Under the pieces are notes generated by a model that was not told the DNA's origin, did not search any database, and saw nothing but the letters and a program-made list of their open reading frames with translations. Positions 52,085-60,987 of a stretch of 64,000 nt of DNA are shown one piece after another. Position 1 is the first letter of the stretch. Each line of letters starts with the position of its first letter. The DNA is from Exilispira sp964581895 (lineage in GTDB: Bacteria; Spirochaetota; JAAYUW01), in NCBI GenBank assembly GCA_964581895.1, contig CAZOPR010000001.1, positions 62,001 to 126,000 of the forward strand. Reading direction: 5' to 3'. The translations under genes were made by a program, and so were the position numbers.

Positions 52085-53538
52085 GATAATTTTTCAACTC
52101 TAATATTATTTGTTGAACCTTCTTTTCCAAGTGGTAATCCACTAACAAGAATAAAATAATCAGAAGACTTTGCATAACCTGATAGTTTTATATCTTCATG
52201 TATATATTTTACCAGTGACTCAAGATTATTGAAATTTCCAATAAATCTTGGTATAACTCCCCAATTTAATGAAAGTTGATTATAAACATCAAAATCAAAG
52301 GTATATGCCAAAATTGGTAGTTTAGGTCTTACTTTAGATATCATTCTTGCTGAGTAACCAGAGCCAGTTATTACTGCTATAACCTTAGCATTAAGATCAT
52401 ATGCAATTGTAACACTTCTTGTTGCTATAGAAGTTGTGATATCGGTATTTTTAGGCACCCTCATTAGTTGATTCAAGATATCATTATAATCCAGACTATT
52501 CTCCACTTGATTTATAATTCTAGACATTGTTTGAACTACTCTTATCGGATCTTTACCTACTGCTGTTTCACCAGAAAGCATTACTGAAGAAGCTAAATCA
52601 TAGCAAGCATTAGCGACATCACTTGCTTCAGCTCTTGTAGGAATAGGGTTTTCTATCATACTTTCAAGCATCTGAGTCGCAACAATAACTGGTTTTCCTT
52701 CTCTATAACATAGTTTTATAATCCTTTTTTGAATAACTGGGACAAGTTCAATATCCATTTCTACCCCTAAATCACCTCTTGCAACCATTATACCATCAGA
52801 GTGACTTATTATTTCATCAATATTTTCTATAGCTTTTTTATTTTCAATTTTTGCAATAAGCTTGGTTTTAGATTCTATTTTTCTTTCTTTTTCAATCTTT
52901 TCTATAAGCTGTCTGACCTGTATAATATTTTCCTTTGAAGATACAAAAGATAAAGCAATATACTCAAAATCGTTTTCTATTGCAAAAGAAATATCTTCTT
53001 TATCTTTTTCTGAAAGAAAATTTAAAGGATAAACTACATTTGGTATAGTAAGATGAGCTTTTGGAGTTATAATACCCCCATTTTTAATTGTAACTTTTAT
53101 TGTGTCTTTATCTAGTATTTCATTTACAAATCCTTCAATAAATCCATCTTTTAAAAGAAGTCTGGTATTTTTGCTAACTAAATTTCCTATTTCAGGCAGA
53201 TTTGTATAAAAAAGATTAGTTGTATCAGAAATCTTTGAATAGATATCATCTTTTAAGTAGCTTTTTATTGTTATAATTTGCTCTTGTGAAAGTTCTATTT
53301 TATCTTTATATCCATAGATTCTAACTTCTGGACCTTTTGTGTCTAAAATTAAAGCCAAAGGAATTTTTTTTGTTTCTCTAATATCTTTTATCATTTTAAC
53401 AAGTTCAATAATCTCTGAACCTTTAGTATGAGAAAAATTGAATCTTATAGCATTCATTCCAGATTCAATAAGTTTTTCTATAATAGATGCATCAGAACTT
53501 GCAGGACCAATCGTACATATTATTTTTGTCTTTTTCAT
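52081..53538 (-). CDS. pyk: Pyruvate kinase
   Basis: Pyruvate kinase makes ATP and pyruvate from phosphoenolpyruvate and ADP in the last step of glycolysis. The 485-residue product is full length. It shows TKIICTIGPASSDASII, MNAIRFNFSH, LDTKGPEVRIYG, the catalytic region IAKIENKKAIENIDEII with MVARGDLGVEMD, and SGETAVGKDP. The C-terminal allosteric domain is present. The ATG has an AAGGAT site inside a 20-base unit that is repeated twice more upstream. Together with the phosphofructokinase it marks a glycolytic metabolism. Confidence 0.97.
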   Translation of the reverse strand: MKKTKIICTIGPASSDASIIEKLIESGMNAIRFNFSHTKGSEIIELVKMIKDIRETKKIPLALILDTKGPEVRIYGYKDKIELSQEQIITIKSYLKDDIYSKISDTTNLFYTNLPEIGNLVSKNTRLLLKDGFIEGFVNEILDKDTIKVTIKNGGIITPKAHLTIPNVVYPLNFLSEKDKEDISFAIENDFEYIALSFVSSKENIIQVRQLIEKIEKERKIESKTKLIAKIENKKAIENIDEIISHSDGIMVARGDLGVEMDIELVPVIQKRIIKLCYREGKPVIVATQMLESMIENPIPTRAEASDVANACYDLASSVMLSGETAVGKDPIRVVQTMSRIINQVENSLDYNDILNQLMRVPKNTDITTSIATRSVTIAYDLNAKVIAVITGSGYSARMISKVRPKLPILAYTFDFDVYNQLSLNWGVIPRFIGNFNNLESLVKYIHEDIKLSGYAKSSDYFILVSGLPLGKEGSTNNIRVEKLS

Positions 53539-54186
53539 AATTTATCCTTATAATTCATATTTATAATTTATTTATATAATTTATTCTTATAACTCATCAG
53601 TGCAATTTATCCTTATAATTCATCATTTAATTTATATCTTTTTTTGTAATTATCAATATTCTTTTTTCATAAAAAATTTGAAATTACCCTTAAACATAAA
53701 TTGCCCTATTTTTTTAATTTTTTCAATAGGATATTAGTTTTTTATTTTTGCTTTTTTAAAGTCAATTCTTTTAGTTTAATGTTTTATTATTTTTTAGGTA
53801 TGCTTATTTTTTATCTTTTATATAGTCAATTAATTTAATTTATTATCATTAATTTAATTTATTATCTTTTAAAAACCAAATAATTTCCTTCTTTTTTATC
53901 TTCACATTTATCTTCACATAGATAGAATTATTTTTTTTGTTGTTAAGATTAGTTTTTGTTATTAAGTCACTTTTTTTGTTGTTAGGATTCTTTTTTTGTT
54001 AAGTCACTTTTTTTGTTTTTAGAATTCTTTTTTGTTATTAAGTCACTTTTTTTGTTTTTAGAATTCTTTTTTTTGTTAAGTCACTTTTTTTGAGGCAAAT
54101 GTAAAATTTCAAAATTTACTATGGATTCTTGATTTTTTTTTAATGCTTAAATATAAAAATATGACATTTATGAAAAGGGGTTAAAA
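53539..54186. repeat. 648-base divergent spacer between pyk and truB filled with short tandem repeats
   Basis: This is the largest gene-free stretch. Next to pyk, AATTTATCCTTATAATTCAT occurs exactly at 53539-53558 and 53604-53623 and as a variant at 53578-53597; on the pyk strand each copy carries the ribosome binding site. A tandem ATTAATTTAATTTATTATC pair lies at 53829-53866. From about 53931 to 54092, TAAGTCAC followed by a T-run recurs at 53963, 54000, 54039 and 54077 (period 37-39). No supported open frame, tRNA or stable hairpin was found. Promoters for both flanking genes must lie here. Confidence 0.75.
54129..54157 (+). promoter_or_regulatory. Probable promoter of truB
   Basis: TTGATT (54129-54134) and TATAAA (54152-54157) are separated by 17 bases, with the truB ribosome binding site AAAAGGGG (54173-54180) about 15 bases further downstream. 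This would give a short leader of roughly 20 bases. Confidence 0.45.
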
Positions 54187-55152
54187 TTGGATGGAATAAT
54201 ATTGTGCAATAAACCTAAAGGGATCACATCAAATAAAATAGCGAGAAATATTTCCAAAAAATATGGCATAAAAGTTGGCAATACCGGTATTTTAGATTTT
54301 GCGGCAGAAGGGTTATTAATTTTAGTCGTCGGAAAAGCTACTAAATTTACATCTTATTTTCAAAATTTAGAAAAGGTTTATATCGCGGTTGGTGAGCTTG
54401 GAAAAGAAACAGATACCTATGATATAAGTGGAGATATTGTCAAAGAAGCCAAAGTGAATATAGAAAAAGATAAGCTTTATGAAATAATAAAAAGTTTTGA
54501 AGGTGATTATAAAATGATTCCACCACCATACTCCTCAAAAAAAGTAAATGGTAAAAGGGCTTATAGATATGCATTAAAAGGAAAGGATATAAAGCTAAAT
54601 TCTGTAAATGTAAAATTATATAGAATTGATATCTTAAAGCTAAATACCCCTTTTTTTATGATTAAGGTCAAATGCTCTACTGGTACTTATATTAGAAGTT
54701 TAATAAAAGATATTGGAGAAAAATCCAGTTGTTTTGCTTATATGTACTCTTTGCAAAGAGAAAGTATTGGAAAATTTTCAATTTCAAATAGCATTGATTA
54801 CGAAAAAATAATGAATCTATCTTTTGAAGAATTTAACAAAACTATAATTAACTTGAATGATGCATTATATTTTTTTCCTAAAATCAATATTATGGCAACA
54901 GATGCAAAAAGATTTAAAAATGGTCAAAAAATAAAAACTGAAGTTGAAAAAAGAAATTATATTGAATACAATAATTATCACATTTCTGAAGAAATGGTGG
55001 ATTTTAAAAATAATAAGGATACAGATAATAAAAATGAGAAAAATAAAGAGGAACTGATTCAATTAATAAAGGTTTTGGATAAAGATAATAATCTTATTGG
55101 GCTTGGAATAATAAACGATGAAGGTGAAATTCAGCCAAAGATAGTTTTATAA
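54187..55152 (+). CDS. truB: tRNA pseudouridine(55) synthase TruB
   Basis: TruB makes pseudouridine 55 in the T-loop of tRNAs. Translation starts at TTG 54187, six bases after AAAAGGGG. The 321-residue product keeps the substrate motifs PPPYSSKKVNGKRAYRYALKG and CSTGTYIRSLIKDIG. The catalytic-loop motif is altered: canonical GHTGTLDPLATGLL reads GNTGILDFAAEGLL here, keeping the catalytic Asp37 but changing His32-equivalent to Asn and the following Pro to Phe. The C-terminal domain has an insertion of low-complexity Asn/Lys residues (about 265-290). It is probably active but divergent. Confidence 0.92.
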   Translation: MDGIILCNKPKGITSNKIARNISKKYGIKVGNTGILDFAAEGLLILVVGKATKFTSYFQNLEKVYIAVGELGKETDTYDISGDIVKEAKVNIEKDKLYEIIKSFEGDYKMIPPPYSSKKVNGKRAYRYALKGKDIKLNSVNVKLYRIDILKLNTPFFMIKVKCSTGTYIRSLIKDIGEKSSCFAYMYSLQRESIGKFSISNSIDYEKIMNLSFEEFNKTIINLNDALYFFPKINIMATDAKRFKNGQKIKTEVEKRNYIEYNNYHISEEMVDFKNNKDTDNKNEKNKEELIQLIKVLDKDNNLIGLGIINDEGEIQPKIVL

Positions 55153-55156
55153 ATTA

Positions 55157-55184
55157 TTGACTAGATAAAAATTTCAAATATTTT
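55157..55184 (+). promoter_or_regulatory. Possible promoter of the ABC-like gene pair
   Basis: TTGACT (55157-55162) and TATTTT (55179-55184) with a 16-base spacer lie between truB and the ABC-like gene. The leader then contains GATTTATG twice in close succession just before the start codon. Confidence 0.35.
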
Positions 55185-55206
55185 CTTTTTGATTTATGGT
55201 TGATTT

Positions 55207-55962
55207 ATGAATGATTTAATAAAATTTCCAATATCATTAATATCTTTATACCCTAAATATGAAAACCAAAAAGATGATAATAAATCTGTAAATTTAAAAA
55301 TCTCAAAAGGTTCTTTAGCTGTAATTTTAGGTCCTGAAAATTCTGGTAAAAATCTATTATGTAAAAAAATTGCGGGGATAGACAATACAATCCTTGGAGA
55401 AATTTTATATTTTGGTAAAAGCATCAATGAGATAAAAAAGCAAAATTTATTACTTTATATTCCATCATCGAATCTGTTTTTTGAGAACCGCACAATTATA
55501 GAAAATTTAGTAATTTTAGGAGAATTTTCTAATATACCGTTAAAAATTATTGAAAGAAGAATAAAAAAAATATCACCTACATACGGTTTAGAAAATATAA
55601 AAAATGTAAAACTTGTAAAACTTCCAAAGTCAATAAAGTCAATATTAATACTATGTTTGATTGAAATCGTTATGCCAGAAATAGTTATAATTGCAGCACA
55701 GGATTTTTATGGAGATCAGTTAAAAGAAGAGTTTTTCTTTAAAAGATTGGTCTTTTTAAAAAACCTTGGAATAACTATAATAATTGCTACTCAAAGATTC
55801 AGTAATATTGACAATTCAGATAATATTATATTACTTTCAGAATCAAAACCACTTTTTATAGGAAATCCGCAGAGTATATCTAAAATTAATAATCCTAAAG
55901 ATATTGAACTAATGTTGCTAAAAAAAATCGAAGAAAGCTATGAAAGAATCAAAATCAATTAA
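55207..55962 (+). CDS. Degenerate ABC-transporter ATPase-like protein
   Basis: The 251-residue product has the size and order of an ABC ATPase but has lost its catalytic motifs. Walker A reads GPENSGKN (42-49) followed by Leu, without the Ser/Thr pair that binds magnesium. The Q-loop region reads LYIPSSNLF without Gln. The LSGGQ signature is replaced by LPKSIK. Walker B and the catalytic Glu (usually LLDEP) read IIAAQ at 161-165. The switch His is replaced by Gln in IIATQRF. The fold-level pattern (strand, Walker A helix, IIENL, Walker B strand) remains. It overlaps the following ABC-2-type permease gene by 23 bases. I infer a non-hydrolysing ABC-like partner. Confidence 0.75.
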   Translation: MNDLIKFPISLISLYPKYENQKDDNKSVNLKISKGSLAVILGPENSGKNLLCKKIAGIDNTILGEILYFGKSINEIKKQNLLLYIPSSNLFFENRTIIENLVILGEFSNIPLKIIERRIKKISPTYGLENIKNVKLVKLPKSIKSILILCLIEIVMPEIVIIAAQDFYGDQLKEEFFFKRLVFLKNLGITIIIATQRFSNIDNSDNIILLSESKPLFIGNPQSISKINNPKDIELMLLKKIEESYERIKIN

Positions 55963-57082
55963 CCTATTTACTTTGCTTTTTTGGTCTATTTTTATTAATT
56001 CCAAGAAAGTTTTTATAATAACAGCTATTTCTTTATTGATAATTGCTACGATTCTTTTTTCTGCTTACTTTCCAAAAACCAACTTGGTTATTGGAATTGT
56101 TAATCTGGATAAAGGAATAACATTGCAGTTTTCATCTCAAGTTTTATCTTTTTCCAATCAGATTATAGAAAGTCTAAGAAAACAAGGAAATGAATTAAAG
56201 AATTTTAAGAATCTTGATAGTGCTATTGAAGCTTTGAATAATGGGAAAATATCTTTAATTTTGTATTTTCCTGAAAATTATACTCTTTTTAGTCATCTCG
56301 CTAATTTTTCTAAATCAAGTAGTGTAAAACCAAGGATTTTGATTTATTCAAATGAAAAAAAATTTGCAAAAGAAATAAAGTTGGAACTTTTTACTGCATT
56401 TTCAGAAATGGTAGAAACAAAAATAATCCCTCTTGAAATAGTTGAGACTATAACTAATAAATCAGTTCCTTCAAATTATTCTATTCTATCTGGTTTGATA
56501 ATTTTTATTTTTATTTTTGCCTTTCTTTCTTCCTATAATTTTGGAAATTATCTTTTAAGTAAAGAATATGATGATTTTTTAAAAGCTATTAGTCAATCCT
56601 TTTTGCCTATTATAATAATCTTATCATTTTTGATCTCATTGGCTTTATTTATATTAAACTCATTGGGGTTATCGATCTATAGTTTGATTACTAAAAAATT
56701 ACCTTTTTTTGGATATGCATATTTCCCAATAAATATATTTTTTCTAAGTTTTGCAGCCTCTTTGCTTGGTTATTCCATATCTTATTTAACGAAAAAGAAA
56801 AATATCTTTGCGTTATTATCTTTTATATTGTTTTTTATTCATTACTTAACATTCCCGATGATTGACAATAATACTATTTTTTCGAATATAATCTCTTATA
56901 TATTACCAAGTGTTCAGGTAGAAAAGATATGGTACTGGGTACTATATCTGAATCTTTCACCATTAAAGTCAATATATTTTTCAATACTATATTCTCTTAT
57001 TTATGCGATTATATTATTAATTATTTTTTTAATTAATAGCTATATTAAAAGCAAAAGGAATAGCAAAAGATTATTGATTTAA
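55940..57082 (+). CDS. ABC-2-type membrane protein (permease-like)
   Basis: The 380-residue product has one N-terminal membrane helix (about 22-42), an extracytoplasmic domain to about 175 and then five or six membrane helices, the arrangement of ABC-2-type exporters (ABC2_membrane_3 group). The external domain includes NLDKGITLQFSSQVLSFSNQ and LDSAIEALNNGKISLILYFP, typical of this group. A basic tail ends the protein. The ATG lies inside the end of the ATPase-like gene, so the two are translationally coupled. The substrate is unknown, and transport by ATP hydrolysis is doubtful given its partner. Confidence 0.8.
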   Translation: MKESKSINLFTLLFWSIFINSKKVFIITAISLLIIATILFSAYFPKTNLVIGIVNLDKGITLQFSSQVLSFSNQIIESLRKQGNELKNFKNLDSAIEALNNGKISLILYFPENYTLFSHLANFSKSSSVKPRILIYSNEKKFAKEIKLELFTAFSEMVETKIIPLEIVETITNKSVPSNYSILSGLIIFIFIFAFLSSYNFGNYLLSKEYDDFLKAISQSFLPIIIILSFLISLALFILNSLGLSIYSLITKKLPFFGYAYFPINIFFLSFAASLLGYSISYLTKKKNIFALLSFILFFIHYLTFPMIDNNTIFSNIISYILPSVQVEKIWYWVLYLNLSPLKSIYFSILYSLIYAIILLIIFLINSYIKSKRNSKRLLI

Positions 57083-57115
57083 TATAATTAAAAGTCTCCG
57101 AAAATTTAATTGTAA

Positions 57116-58039
57116 ATGAAAATTAAATCAATCCTTATTATTCTTTGTTTAATTTTAGTTTTATCTACTTTTTTTTCCTTAGATCAAGACGATTTCCCAT
57201 TTTTTTCAAAACCTTTATCTCAAGATTTCTTATATAAAGAGTTTATCTCTGAAATATCATATAACTATGGATGTCATTCTTCTGGAAAATTTTTGCCTCT
57301 TCGATTAGCCTATTATAAACCAGAAAAATATGATGATCTATATAGAATTGCAAATTATTTTCAGCTTTCTGTAGATACTATAGCTTCAGTAAATAACCTT
57401 TTTTCTCAATATTTATTTGATACTGAAAACACCTATTTGATTCCAAATTGTGAAGGAATCTTTATTGATAATGATAATGAAAATATCCTTGAAAAGATCA
57501 CCAAAAATTATGGTGTAACTGTTGATTCGATTTTATATGTGAATCATTTAAGAGATAAGTCTGAAATTAAAAAATTAGAGAAAATTTTTGTACCACTTGC
57601 TCATTTTTCAAAAGAAGAAAAAATTCTATTTTTAGGCTCATTATTTAGGGATCCACTTAGAGGGAAAGGTGTTTTAACTTCAAGTTTTGGAGTAAGAGTA
57701 GATCCTTTCAGTCATAAGCCGACTTTTCATGGTGGCGTTGATATAGCAGTTCCAATAGGGACAAAGGTATATCCTGCTATGCCTGGGAAAGTCATTTTTA
57801 CAGGTTTAAAACAGAATTATGGAAATCTTGTTGTTATTGAACATGGCTTTGGCTATGAAACATACTATGGACATTTATCTAAAATACTTGTTCAGGCCCA
57901 AACTCAAGTTGATTTTGATACTGTAATTGCTTTGACAGGTAATACTGGGAAAACTACTGGTCCACATCTTCATTTCGAAATAAGATACAATAAAAAGAAG
58001 GTAAATCCTTCAAATTTGCTTCTTTTGCTTAATCATTAA
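57116..58039 (+). CDS. LysM and M23-type peptidoglycan metallopeptidase
   Basis: The 307-residue product has an N-terminal signal or anchor helix (about 4-22), two LysM-like modules (DDLYRIANYFQLSVDTIASV with a following NVN-type loop, and ILEKITKNYGVTVDSILYVN) and a C-terminal M23 domain. The M23 zinc ligands are in FHGGVDIA (His, Asp) and GPHLHFEIR (His), and the usual GVRVDPFSHKP and YETYYGHLSK segments are present. It should act on peptidoglycan cross-links in the periplasm or be an EnvC/NlpD-like regulator, though key zinc ligands are intact. No ribosome binding site is visible before the ATG. Confidence 0.9.
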   Translation: MKIKSILIILCLILVLSTFFSLDQDDFPFFSKPLSQDFLYKEFISEISYNYGCHSSGKFLPLRLAYYKPEKYDDLYRIANYFQLSVDTIASVNNLFSQYLFDTENTYLIPNCEGIFIDNDNENILEKITKNYGVTVDSILYVNHLRDKSEIKKLEKIFVPLAHFSKEEKILFLGSLFRDPLRGKGVLTSSFGVRVDPFSHKPTFHGGVDIAVPIGTKVYPAMPGKVIFTGLKQNYGNLVVIEHGFGYETYYGHLSKILVQAQTQVDFDTVIALTGNTGKTTGPHLHFEIRYNKKKVNPSNLLLLLNH

Positions 58040-58102
58040 TAGCTTTCCAATAAATAATTGCGTTTTTTGTTAAATCATTTATTTTTGCAAAAAAATATAC
58101 AT

Positions 58103-58549
58103 ATGGTTATAGTTTTACAAAGAGTTAGATTTGCCAGTTGTGAAGTAGATGGTAAAATAGTATCTGAAATTGGCAATGGCTTTTTACTTTTGGTGGGAAT
58201 AGCCAAAGAGGATGATTTTAATTCTTCTGAAAAAATGATAAAAAAAATTGTTAACCTTAGAATATTTGAAGATGAAAATGATAAAATGAACAAAAATATT
58301 TTCCAGGTTAATGGTGAGATTTTAGTAATTTCTCAGTTTACATTGACTGCAAATACAAAAAATGGAAATAGACCTTCTTTTGATTCTTGTATGGAACCTC
58401 AAAAGGCGAAAGAAATGTTTGACGACTTTATAAAAAAATTAAAGCAACATAAAATAAATGTGAAAGAAGGAGTTTTTGGTGAGCATATGATAATAAATAT
58501 TGTAAATGATGGACCTGTTACATTTGTATTGGATTCAAAACAGTATTAA
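58103..58549 (+). CDS. dtd: D-aminoacyl-tRNA deacylase
   Basis: DTD removes D-amino acids (and glycine) mischarged on tRNA. The start is set at ATG 58103, which gives the normal N-terminus MVIVLQRVRFASCEVDG and 148 residues; a longer frame from 58058 adds 15 residues not seen in the family. The family motifs SQFTLTA and the cis-Pro motif NDGPVTF are present. No ribosome binding site is visible. It is followed 14 bases later by def. Confidence 0.94.
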   Translation: MVIVLQRVRFASCEVDGKIVSEIGNGFLLLVGIAKEDDFNSSEKMIKKIVNLRIFEDENDKMNKNIFQVNGEILVISQFTLTANTKNGNRPSFDSCMEPQKAKEMFDDFIKKLKQHKINVKEGVFGEHMIINIVNDGPVTFVLDSKQY

Positions 58550-58563
58550 AAATTGGCGGAATC

Positions 58564-59079
58564 ATGAATAAAAAAGAGTATTCAATAGTTTATTATAATA
58601 ACCCTATTTTGAATCAAAAGTGTGAAAAGGTTGAAAAAGTAGATAATAGTATAATTGAATTTTCAAATATCTTGATAAGTATGATGATTAAATATGATGG
58701 GATTGGACTTGCTGCAAATCAGATTGGTAATAATAAATGTATTATTGCTATTGCAGGGATAGAACCTTTTAATTCTCCAGTCATTCTTATTAACCCAAAA
58801 ATTGTATCTTATATTAATCCTATCGTAACATTCGAAGAAGGATGTCTTTCTTTTCCTAAACTTTATCTATCTATCGATAGGCCAGAAGGAGTCATTGTCG
58901 AATATCAGGATTTAAACTTAAATAAAAAGACAATTGAAGCTCATGAGTTACTGTCAAGAGTTTTACAGCACGAAATAGATCATATTAATGGCATAAGATT
59001 TATCGATAGGATTTGTCAAGAAAAATTGAAAAATATTGAAGCTATTTTGGATTCCATTAATAGGAGATATAATGGATAG
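58564..59079 (+). CDS. def: Peptide deformylase
   Basis: Peptide deformylase removes the N-formyl group from new proteins. The 171-residue product has the three family motifs: GLAANQ at 48-53, EGCLS at 92-96 with the metal-binding Cys94, and HEIDH at 136-140 with two metal-binding His and the catalytic Glu137. A TTGGCGGAAT sequence precedes the ATG. The last eight bases overlap fmt, the usual partner gene, since Fmt adds the formyl group that Def removes. Confidence 0.96.
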   Translation: MNKKEYSIVYYNNPILNQKCEKVEKVDNSIIEFSNILISMMIKYDGIGLAANQIGNNKCIIAIAGIEPFNSPVILINPKIVSYINPIVTFEEGCLSFPKLYLSIDRPEGVIVEYQDLNLNKKTIEAHELLSRVLQHEIDHINGIRFIDRICQEKLKNIEAILDSINRRYNG

Positions 59080-60004
59080 CTTCATCTTTTTTACAACATC
59101 AGATTTTGGCAATATTGCAGCAGAGTATTTATTTAATAACTATGAAGTCAAAGCAGTCGTTACTTCAACACCAAAACCAAAAGGGAGACATTTAAAGTTA
59201 GAAGATATAGATACAGTAAAAAAAGCCAAAGAAAAAAATATACCTATTATCTATATTGAAAAATCAAGTCAAATTTATGAAAAGATAAAAGATATAAAAG
59301 TCGATTATTTTTTAGTAGTAGATTTTGCCTTTATTTTAAAGAAAAATGTTCTTGAACTTCCTTTGAAATATCCCATAAATATTCATCCATCACTTCTTCC
59401 TAAATATCGAGGCCCATCACCACTACATTTTCAAATAATTGATAATGTAAAAAAAACAGGAATTTCAATAATTAAAATGAATGAGTTAGTGGATAGTGGA
59501 GATATCTTATTTCAATTAGCTTTTGAGTTAGATGAATGGTATACATTTACAAAATTTTATGATTTAATGCAATATTATGCTTCTTTTACCTTAGAGATAT
59601 TTCTCAAAAATATTAATTCATTTTATCCACAAAAACAAGATGAAAAGTTAACTACCTATACAAGAAAAATAGAAAAAAAAGATGCTTTTATTGACTTTCA
59701 AAATGAAGAAGCAAATATAGTGGTTGGAAAAATAAAGGCATTTGAAAAGTGGCCAAAAGTTAAACTAAAAGTTGAAGAGGATTTGCTTGTCCTTTTAAAT
59801 GCAAAAGTCGAAGAATATTTAAACATTAAATCAGGTTATCTAAGCATTAGAGACGATGGACTATTTATCGGATGCAAGGATAAAGCCATTTCAATAGTAA
59901 AGTTACAAAAAGCAGGTAAAAATCCGCAAAATATCACAGAATTCTTGAAAGGTTTTCGAAAAAGATTTGAAGAAAAAAAGATTGATATGGAGCTAATTTT
60001 ATGA
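59072..60004 (+). CDS. fmt: Methionyl-tRNA formyltransferase
   Basis: Fmt formylates the initiator methionyl-tRNA. The start is set at ATG 59072, five bases after GGAG, giving 310 residues, the family's usual length; the frame is open further upstream within def. The formyl-transfer domain shows INIHPSLLPKYRGPSPLHF with the catalytic Asn and His, and SGDIL with the Asp. The C-terminal OB-like domain is present. It overlaps def by eight bases and the next gene by four (ATGA), so all three are translationally coupled. Confidence 0.95.
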   Translation: MDSFIFFTTSDFGNIAAEYLFNNYEVKAVVTSTPKPKGRHLKLEDIDTVKKAKEKNIPIIYIEKSSQIYEKIKDIKVDYFLVVDFAFILKKNVLELPLKYPINIHPSLLPKYRGPSPLHFQIIDNVKKTGISIIKMNELVDSGDILFQLAFELDEWYTFTKFYDLMQYYASFTLEIFLKNINSFYPQKQDEKLTTYTRKIEKKDAFIDFQNEEANIVVGKIKAFEKWPKVKLKVEEDLLVLLNAKVEEYLNIKSGYLSIRDDGLFIGCKDKAISIVKLQKAGKNPQNITEFLKGFRKRFEEKKIDMELIL

Positions 60005-60987
60005 AAAAAAAACATTCGCTTTTCATTGTTATTTTTTATTTTATAAAAAAATTCTTTTCAAATTTATTTAAAAAAATAAAAGGAATAAAACATAACTTTA
60101 TTAGAAAAAAAGAAAGAGTCGTACATATTGCAAATTATTTATTTACAAAAGATGGATTTTCTTTTTATCTAAACAAATTTAAGTATAGGATTATTTTTTT
60201 AAGATATAGAATAATATATCTTGTAAAATCTTTTTTTAAGCATTCCAAAAAGATTATCGATTCTGGATATCTCGCTTTTACAATAATTTTTTATATTGCT
60301 TTATCTATTCTTATTTTTTTATTGACTTATAATATTTGGGTTCAAGGTTATGATACTGTAAAGATTCCAGAATTTAAAAATATGAGAGTTTTGGAAGCTA
60401 TTGAACAGATCCAAAGCTTAAATCTTATTCCAGTAGTAGAAGCAAGATTTTCTCATCTTCCTTATGGTACAATTATTTCACAATACCCCCATTCAGGGCA
60501 TGTTATTAAACAGCAAAGAAAAGTAAAATTAATAGTTTCTAAAGGTCTTGAATCATCATTTTTAGAAGATTTTTCTGGATGGACTGTTTTTGCACTACAA
60601 AAGAAGGTGCAAGAATTAAGTCTTATATTAAAAAAAGAGATCAAAATTGAAAAGATAGGTGAAGAATATTCTGATATTTTTGATAAAGATTTGATAATAT
60701 CTCAACAACCAGAAGCTGGTGTAGATTTGTCAACTGTAGACACGATAAAAATAGTAGTATCTAAAGGAGCTTTGCCTGATTTTGTTACCATACCAGATTT
60801 TACCGGAAAAACAGTTGAGCAAGTTCAACAAGAAATAGAAACTCTTGGACTAATCTTAGATATTCAATATGTTCAAACAGAAAATCTTGATAAGGTTGGA
60901 GTGATTTTAAATCAAAAACCTTTAGCAAATGAAAAGGTAGTTAAAGGTACAACAATAACTATTTTTGTTGGACAGAAAAAGTTATAA
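60001..60987 (+). CDS. PASTA-domain membrane protein without kinase domain
   Basis: The 328-residue product has a basic cytoplasmic N-terminus of about 90 residues (many Lys, Arg, Phe), one membrane helix (about 93-113) and three extracytoplasmic PASTA repeats. These are roughly 118-178, 180-252 and 255-326, each with a G-x-x-x-x-x-A/V core and a following I-x-x-Q-x-P motif (TIISQYPHSG, LIISQQPEAG, VILNQKPLAN). PASTA domains bind peptidoglycan or muropeptides, usually on Ser/Thr kinases or penicillin-binding proteins; neither is fused here. The ATG overlaps the fmt stop. A role as cell-wall sensor or scaffold is inferred. Confidence 0.88.
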   Translation: MKKKHSLFIVIFYFIKKFFSNLFKKIKGIKHNFIRKKERVVHIANYLFTKDGFSFYLNKFKYRIIFLRYRIIYLVKSFFKHSKKIIDSGYLAFTIIFYIALSILIFLLTYNIWVQGYDTVKIPEFKNMRVLEAIEQIQSLNLIPVVEARFSHLPYGTIISQYPHSGHVIKQQRKVKLIVSKGLESSFLEDFSGWTVFALQKKVQELSLILKKEIKIEKIGEEYSDIFDKDLIISQQPEAGVDLSTVDTIKIVVSKGALPDFVTIPDFTGKTVEQVQQEIETLGLILDIQYVQTENLDKVGVILNQKPLANEKVVKGTTITIFVGQKKL

